A program made the translations under genes and the position numbers. Source: Halobacillus litoralis (GTDB taxonomy: Bacteria > Bacillota > Bacilli > Bacillales > Halobacillaceae). Taken from it: a stretch of 64,000 nt of DNA. The stretch is taken from positions 186,001 through 250,000 of the forward strand of contig NZ_WMFA01000003.1 of assembly GCF_009856445.1 (NCBI RefSeq), given 5' to 3'. Under the pieces are notes generated by a model. That model searched no databases, was not told the DNA's origin, and worked only from the letters and a program-made list of their open reading frames with translations. This document shows, piece by piece, positions 59,426 to 64,000 of this stretch (position 1 is the first letter of the stretch; every line of letters begins with the position of its first letter).

Positions 59426-60211
59426 ATGAAACTAGGAAATGATCACTTGAGTGTGGATATAAAAGGGCCCGTATTATCCTGTGTACTGAACAGGCCGGAT
59501 GCCTTGAATGCTTTTTCGGATCAAATGATTATCGGGCTCCAGAATGCCCTTGATGAAGCTGAACGTAATGATGATGTGAAAGTTGTGGTTCTATCAGGTG
59601 CCGGGAGGTCTTTTTCCGCTGGTGGAGATGTCAAATCCATGGGGACAGCTGATGCGCAGCATTTATATGACCACGTTGGGGAATTGAATCGATTGATTTT
59701 GAAAATTAAAGATTTAGCCAAACCAGTGGTCGCGGTGGTTCATGGATATGCAGCAGGGGCTGGTTTTAACCTAGCCCTTGCCTGTGATCAGATTCTGGCA
59801 GGGGAAGAAAGTAAGTTTGTTCTAAGCTTTGCTCAAGTCGGACTTGTTGCGGACGGTGGCGGACATTACTTTTTATCCAGGTTGCTTGGCCCTTACCGGA
59901 CGAAAGAACTTCTCTTCCGTGCAGAACCTATCCCTGTTGAAACAGCTGCCGAATGGGGACTTGTGAATCGTGTGATTCCACTAGCTGATTTAGAAGAGGA
60001 GGCCATGAACTATGCTCTTGCTCTTTCTAAAGGACCGGGCAGAGCCATGGGGATGATGAAAAAAATCGTGGATCAGGCCGATCGCTCGGACTTAGCTACA
60101 ATACTTGAACAGGAGAGAATCACGCAGACGATGATGGTTTCAACGGAAGATCACAAAGAAGGCGTACAGGCATTCAAGGAAAAGCGCAAACCTAATTTCG
60201 TAGGGAAATGA
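59426..60211 (+). CDS. enoyl-CoA hydratase/isomerase
   Basis: Cytosolic crotonase-fold enzyme of 261 residues. Oxyanion hole segments are GAGRSFSAGGDVKSMG near 56-71 and GYAAGAGFNLALACDQI near 103-119; the region VLSFAQVGLVADGGGHYFLSRLLG has Asp near the position of one catalytic Glu of hydratases. It adds water to the 2-enoyl-CoA or isomerises a double bond. ATG 59426 follows AAAGGAGATG, 17 bases after fadE. Confidence 0.9.
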   Translation: MKLGNDHLSVDIKGPVLSCVLNRPDALNAFSDQMIIGLQNALDEAERNDDVKVVVLSGAGRSFSAGGDVKSMGTADAQHLYDHVGELNRLILKIKDLAKPVVAVVHGYAAGAGFNLALACDQILAGEESKFVLSFAQVGLVADGGGHYFLSRLLGPYRTKELLFRAEPIPVETAAEWGLVNRVIPLADLEEEAMNYALALSKGPGRAMGMMKKIVDQADRSDLATILEQERITQTMMVSTEDHKEGVQAFKEKRKPNFVGK

Positions 60212-60222
60212 GGAGGATGACA

Positions 60223-61197
60223 ATGAAAGCCATACAGTTCAAGGAATATGGAGGCCCTTCTGTATTAGAAAAAGTGGATGTCGATCGTCCAGAGCTTGAA
60301 GCGGGCGAAGTCCTCCTCAAGGTTCATGCTATCGGGGTGAACTATGCGGACACAGCAAGACGTGAAGGGGCGTATGTTGTACCTACCCCTCTTCCTTTTA
60401 TTCCCGGAGCGGAGGTAGCCGGGGTTGTAGAAGAAGTTGGTGAAGGGGTAACCCGGGTCTCTAAGGGAGATCGTGTTGTGACTCTCGTTGGTTCAGGAGG
60501 CTATGCGGAATATGTGAAAACGAAGGAGAGCACTTTAATTCCTATTCCGGAAGAAGTGACAGATGAAACGGCTGTTGCTCTCCCCTTACAAGGGTTAACC
60601 GCTTATCATATCCTTACAACAATGGGGAGGCTTGAAAAAGGGGAAACCGTCCTCGTCCATGCAGCGGCCGGCGGGGTTGGTTCTCTCGCCGTGCAACTCG
60701 CCAAACATTTCGGCGCAGGAAAAGTGATCGCAACAGCAAGCTCAGAAGAAAAATTGAAGCTTGCCCGCGATTTAGGGGCTGATCATGCGATCAATTACAC
60801 CCATTCGAATTGGCGTGAGGAAGTGTTGGAGGCAACGGATGGAAGAGGTGTAGATGTGGCTCTTGAAATGGCAGGAGGCGATATCTTTCACGAGACCGTC
60901 AAATGTATGAGAGCATTCGGAAGAGTGGTTGTTTATGGGGTAGCCAGTGGAGAGCCAGCTCAAATGTACCCCTCTGGATTAATGAACCGGAACTTATCGG
61001 TTATCGGATTCTTCCTGCCACAGATTATGAAAAAACCCGTCCTTTTTGAAAAGAGCTTGAATCACTTGTTGAAAATGATCAAGTCGGGAGATTTGAAGTT
61101 AACCGTTGGCGGGGTGTTTCATTTAGAAGAAGCGGCTCATGTGCATGAAGTCATGCAAGCTAGAAAAACAAAAGGAAAGCTGGTATTAAAGCCATAA
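60223..61197 (+). CDS. NADPH:quinone oxidoreductase-like MDR protein
   Basis: Cytosolic medium-chain reductase of 324 residues without the structural zinc Cys set, so a quinone-reductase (zeta-crystallin) or enoyl-reductase type. Catalytic-domain GADE motifs IGVNYADTARREGAY and FIPGAEVAGVVEEVGEGV; Rossmann motif VLVHAAAGGVGSLAVQLAKHFGAGKVIATA near 145. The C-terminus GVFHLEEAAHVHEVMQARKTKGKLVL is typical. It may reduce an enoyl or carbonyl intermediate. ATG 60223 lies behind GAGGAGG that overlaps the preceding stop. Last gene of the operon; a terminator follows. Confidence 0.85.
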   Translation: MKAIQFKEYGGPSVLEKVDVDRPELEAGEVLLKVHAIGVNYADTARREGAYVVPTPLPFIPGAEVAGVVEEVGEGVTRVSKGDRVVTLVGSGGYAEYVKTKESTLIPIPEEVTDETAVALPLQGLTAYHILTTMGRLEKGETVLVHAAAGGVGSLAVQLAKHFGAGKVIATASSEEKLKLARDLGADHAINYTHSNWREEVLEATDGRGVDVALEMAGGDIFHETVKCMRAFGRVVVYGVASGEPAQMYPSGLMNRNLSVIGFFLPQIMKKPVLFEKSLNHLLKMIKSGDLKLTVGGVFHLEEAAHVHEVMQARKTKGKLVLKP

Positions 61198-61202
61198 ATA
61201 CA

Positions 61203-61238
61203 AAAGTACGACAGACTTGTTCTGTCGTACTTTTTTTG
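61203..61238 (+). terminator. rho-independent terminator of the operon
   Basis: AAAGTACGACAGA/TCTGTCGTACTTT (61203-61215, 61221-61233) with T8. Confidence 0.92.
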
Positions 61239-61300
61239 CAGGAACAAGGAAGGATGTTGTCGAATACAAATGACCACAGATGAAAAGGGGGAGAAGACTA

Positions 61301-61858
61301 ATGTTTGAACACAGAATCGATGACGAGTTATCACTGAAGATGGTTGACCACCGCGACGCGGAAGAGCTGTTTGAGTTATCGGATCGTTCCAGGGATCACA
61401 TACAGGCATGGCTTCCATGGATCCATTTCACGAAAGAGGTCGAAGATACAAGAAATTACATAAAGATGAGCTTACGCCGTTATGCGGAAAATAACGGTCT
61501 GACTGTTTGTGTACTTTACAAGGGGGAAATTGCCGGTGTCGTTGATTTTCATGAGATCGATGAGAAAAACAATGTGACCAGCATCGGGTACTGGATGGGA
61601 GCTGATTACAAAGGAAAGGGGCTCCTTACACGATCATGTGAAGTGTTGTTCGACTATGCGTTTGAAACGATGGGGATGAACCGCATTGAAATTCGAGCGG
61701 CATCTAAAAATAAAAAGAGCCGGGGAGTACCGGAGAGGCTGGGTTTCAAGCAGGAAGGTGTCATCCGGCAGGCAGCCCGACTTTATGAAGAATATACAGA
61801 TCATGTGGTATATGGAATGTTAAAAGAGGATTGGGTGAAAAGGGAGGGGATCAATTGA
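61301..61858 (+). CDS. RimJ/RimL-type GNAT acetyltransferase (YdaF-like)
   Basis: Protein of 185 residues: LKMVDHRDAEELFELSDRSRDHIQAWLPWIHF at the N-terminus is the RimL/YdaF block, VTSIGYWMGADYKGKGLLTRSCEVLFDYAF holds the acetyl-CoA loop (YKGKG), and IEIRAASKNKKSRGVPERLGFKQEGVIRQA ends the fold. Family members acetylate ribosomal proteins or small amines. ATG 61301 follows a GGGGGAGAAG site. Its stop overlaps the start of the phosphatase gene. Confidence 0.87.
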   Translation: MFEHRIDDELSLKMVDHRDAEELFELSDRSRDHIQAWLPWIHFTKEVEDTRNYIKMSLRRYAENNGLTVCVLYKGEIAGVVDFHEIDEKNNVTSIGYWMGADYKGKGLLTRSCEVLFDYAFETMGMNRIEIRAASKNKKSRGVPERLGFKQEGVIRQAARLYEEYTDHVVYGMLKEDWVKREGIN

Positions 61859-62685
61859 ATGTCACCTCTGTAGAACATATTCAAAAAAAGAGCCCGGTAA
61901 AAAAGGAATGTGAAGATGCCTTTGTTTTAAACTCACAGGCTGGTATTTATGGCGTTTTGGATGGAGCTACTCCCCTTGTCTGTTTTGAAGATGAAGCAGG
62001 CCATAATGGAGCCTACCTTGCTGCGCAAATTTTCAAAGCTAAATTGGATCAGTTAAGCGGTGGGGAAGGATTAGCTCAAGCGGTAGAAAAAGCGAATATC
62101 CATCTGCGGGAAGAGATGGAAAAGTACGCAGTACAAACAGATCTCGGCGAAGAACGCTGGTCCACATGCGTGGCTGCAGTTGAAATCATGAATGACCATA
62201 TTCAATATGTGCAGCTGGGAGACTCTATGATCCTCATAGAGGATGAAGAGGGTAGGTTTACTGTCCTCACATCGGACTCTGTAAAAGGAATTAGTGAAAG
62301 GGCCAAGCAAAAACGTGCAGAAGGAAGAAAGGCTGGGGAGGAAATCCCTCCTGAGAGTTATTATGATATACGGATGAATAAGCTCCGCTATAACCGACGG
62401 CTCGCAAATGTGGAAGGCGGCTATACTGTTGCCAATGGTATGCCCGAAGTGATGGACTGCCTTGATCAGGGAACGATAAGTAGAAGAGGGGTTCGCAGCC
62501 TCTTACTGATATCTGATGGACTCTTCCATCCGAAACTCTCTCTTGAAGAGATCTATCATAGAATTCGGGAAGTAGGATTGGAAGCTTATGTTCAGGAATT
62601 GACGGAGCACTTAAATAAACATGCTCTCCATATTGATGACAGAACAGCAGTCTGGATCAAATTAAAAGAAGTGCCTCCATTATAA
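61855..62685 (+). CDS. PP2C-like serine/threonine phosphatase
   Basis: Protein of 276 residues with PP2C-type metal motifs: CEDAFVLNSQAGIYGVLDGAT at 16-40 (Asp at DGAT), STCVAAVEIMNDHIQYVQLGDSMILI near 102-130 with GDS, RSLLLISDGLFH near 214-226 and the terminal DDRTAVWIKL. Length and order are those of a PPM-type phosphatase, without a sensor domain. Start is TTG 61855 overlapping the GNAT stop (TTGA) behind AGGGAGGGGATC; no ATG or GTG fits. Targets unknown; coupling to the GNAT suggests a joint role. Confidence 0.8.
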   Translation: MNVTSVEHIQKKSPVKKECEDAFVLNSQAGIYGVLDGATPLVCFEDEAGHNGAYLAAQIFKAKLDQLSGGEGLAQAVEKANIHLREEMEKYAVQTDLGEERWSTCVAAVEIMNDHIQYVQLGDSMILIEDEEGRFTVLTSDSVKGISERAKQKRAEGRKAGEEIPPESYYDIRMNKLRYNRRLANVEGGYTVANGMPEVMDCLDQGTISRRGVRSLLLISDGLFHPKLSLEEIYHRIREVGLEAYVQELTEHLNKHALHIDDRTAVWIKLKEVPPL

Positions 62686-62700
62686 TGGAGGCACTTCTTG
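62665..62700. terminator. bidirectional terminator overlapping the gene end
   Basis: AAGAAGTGCCTCCATTA is followed by its complement (62666-62699), covering the last codons and stop of the PP2C-like gene. T-runs on the minus strand side make it also the terminator of the methyltransferase gene. Confidence 0.8.
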
Positions 62701-62709
62701 TTGGGGCGC

Positions 62710-63372
62710 TCAAGTAACGACGGCCAGAACGAAACCGTCATATCCTTTGTTTCCTACTGTCTGAAAGGCTGTGGAATCCAGGTTTGGATGGTTATTTAGT
62801 AAGTCAAACATCTCTCGTATACCTATAATACTCTTATCTTTGCTTTCCGAATCAAGCAGTCTTCCATCTCGAACAACATTGTCTACTAAAATCGTTGTTC
62901 CGGGCTTAGATAATGTAAGGGCTTCTTTGATATAGCGGGGGTTATTATTCTTATCTGCATCGATAAAAATGAAATCAAAGGGTTCACGCCCTTCCAAAGT
63001 AGGCAAGGAATCTAGTGCGGGGCCGACAATCACTTCTACTTTATCTTTCGCACCCGCCATTTCGAGATTGTTTGAAGCCACTTCCGCGTGCTTCGGATTG
63101 AATTCGAGTGTGGTGATATGACCATCTTCAGGTAGGGCTTTTGCCATCCAGATCGTGCTGTATCCACCGAGTGTACCGATTTCTAATACATGTTTTGCGG
63201 CTTTCATTTTTACGAACAGCTGAAGCATCTTTCCCTGGATAGCGGACACGTCAATAGAAGGGAGTCCTGCTTCTTCATTTGCCTTTAGCACATTTTCCAT
63301 GACAGGATCTGAGGGAATTAACTGATCGATAAAGTATTGATCCACTTGCTTCCAAGTTTCCGGATTACTCAA
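62710..63372 (-). CDS. class I SAM-dependent O-methyltransferase
   Basis: Cytosolic protein of 220 residues of the catechol/caffeoyl-CoA O-methyltransferase type (PF01596). AdoMet motif I is HVLEIGTLGGYSTIWMAKALPEDGHITTLE near 58-88; FDFIFIDADKNNNPRYIKEALTL near 130 has the metal-binding Asp residues, and ILVDNVVRDGRLLD follows. Acceptor unknown; tRNA modification is possible since TrmR (YrrM) is of this family, but YrrM is a different length class. TTG 63372 is the start, 8 bases after AAGGAG; GTG 63381 touches that site. Confidence 0.87.
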   Translation of the reverse strand: MSNPETWKQVDQYFIDQLIPSDPVMENVLKANEEAGLPSIDVSAIQGKMLQLFVKMKAAKHVLEIGTLGGYSTIWMAKALPEDGHITTLEFNPKHAEVASNNLEMAGAKDKVEVIVGPALDSLPTLEGREPFDFIFIDADKNNNPRYIKEALTLSKPGTTILVDNVVRDGRLLDSESKDKSIIGIREMFDLLNNHPNLDSTAFQTVGNKGYDGFVLAVVT

Positions 63373-63473
63373 CCAAACCACTCCTTATGTATAGGTTTCT
63401 TCCAGTGTAATCCTCATCTAATAAAAACTCGAGCAAAAAGGTACTTTATATCACTAATTCCTTATTAAAGTAA

Positions 63474-64000
63474 ATGGCAGGTTTCTTGAAGACTCAGTTT
63501 CGAGATGTTTGGGGGCTTCGTTTGCCATATTTGGAGTCAGGGGTGGCTGGGAAGCTACTCGCTTTCCTGTGGGGGAGTGCCGAGCTTCCTCGGGCTACGC
63601 CCTGCGGGATCTCGCCGATCTCCTTTCTCCCACGGGAGTCTCGCAGCTTCCCAGCCACCCCATACGATAAAAGTGAGAAACGAACCCCTTTGCCCAGTAT
63701 GAGTGTCTTTCACAGATCCTGAATCTTTAGTGAGAAAGCGCTCTATAACAGGCTTTATCATTCAAAATGTTGTAGGAGAATCCATGTTTCTTCACTTTCC
63801 TTAGGAGTAAAAGCTTCCCTTTCCTGGAAGTGGTTTCGAGATACTTATATGGCAAAGGGGCGGAGGGGAATGGCGAGACTCCTGCGGGAAAAAAGTGCTT
63901 GGTGAGACCCCACAGGACGTAGTCCGAGGAGGCTCACCGCGCTCCCGCGGAAAGCGAGCTATTCCCCGCAGCCCCCGTCCACTCAACAAAAGTCTCGAAA
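63474..64000 (+). repeat. interspersed repeat copy R5, cut by the window end
   Basis: Oriented like R1 and R4: type 1 terminus ATGGCAGGTTTCTT and core GAAGACTCAGTTTCGAGA at the left. It has an uninterrupted module B (about 63540-63660), spacer similar to R4, internal box GTGGTTTCGAGATACTTATA near 63830 and an uninterrupted module A (63855-63985). It ends at AAAGTCTCGAAA with the rest of the inverted core expected beyond 64000. Upstream, 63373-63473 holds no gene but TTATTAAAGTAA, shared with R4. Confidence 0.85.

Overview
The window looks like a chromosomal segment of a moderately halophilic, endospore-forming member of the Bacillaceae, most like Halobacillus and its relatives. The grounds are strong GGAGG-type ribosome binding sites, rho-independent terminators after most genes, a Spo0E-like protein, a CotY/CotZ-type spore coat protein, two RsbR/STAS stressosome-type proteins, an S-box and a T-box leader, a three-gene proline operon of the proHJA type used for osmolyte synthesis, and two NhaC-type Na+/H+ antiporters. 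No rRNA, tRNA, CRISPR array, phage or transposase gene was recognised. Genus assignment is from gene content and memory, not from a search.

Layout. 1-9.5 kb: AI-2E-type permease, CYP152 fatty acid peroxygenase, a YjiH-type permease with a class III aminotransferase, an NhaC-type antiporter, a GNAT enzyme, a Gfo/Idh/MocA oxidoreductase and a first RsbR-like protein. 9.5-15.2 kb: FG-GAP-like protein, DUF1206 protein, small HTH protein, RidA, Spo0E-like protein, a structured RNA candidate and CstA. 16-25.4 kb: ATP-grasp ligase, YutJ-like dehydrogenase, an Ntn-hydrolase/GNAT/PP-loop operon, FabI, glutamate dehydrogenase, 3-hydroxybutyrate dehydrogenase and a GntP permease. 25.6-37.9 kb: PEP carboxylase, second NhaC antiporter, a hydrolase/DJ-1/AIM24 operon, S-box-controlled msrA, a K+ channel, an orphan EutH, a peroxiredoxin and YkuK. 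38.9-50.9 kb: small kinase, T-box-controlled argS, YetF-like protein, thioredoxin-like protein, proline operon, NERD protein, nucleotidyltransferase, second RsbR-like protein, DinB-like protein and spore coat protein.

51.9-61.2 kb is the most interesting part: a ten-gene, tightly packed acyl-CoA degradation operon with its own TetR regulator and a palindrome at its promoter. Its first gene is an acyl-CoA dehydrogenase of the ACAD10/ACAD11 subfamily, and a separate gene encodes the matching aminoglycoside-phosphotransferase-fold kinase. In animals these two activities are fused and handle 4-hydroxy fatty acids through a phosphorylated acyl-CoA. Here they stand with a beta-oxidation set and, unexpectedly, a ComB (2-phosphosulfolactate phosphatase) family protein. 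No thiolase or acyl-CoA ligase is in the window.

Five copies (one cut by the window end) of a 0.2-0.73 kb interspersed repeat lie at 15.2, 18.3, 38.2, 51.2 and 63.5 kb, always between genes. They share inverted ends, have two distinguishable termini that give them a direction, and carry interchangeable hairpin modules, a nested 160-bp sub-element and, in one copy, a 122-bp hairpin insertion. Another unexplained structure is a run of six direct repeats with a 20-21 bp period at 46459-46575.
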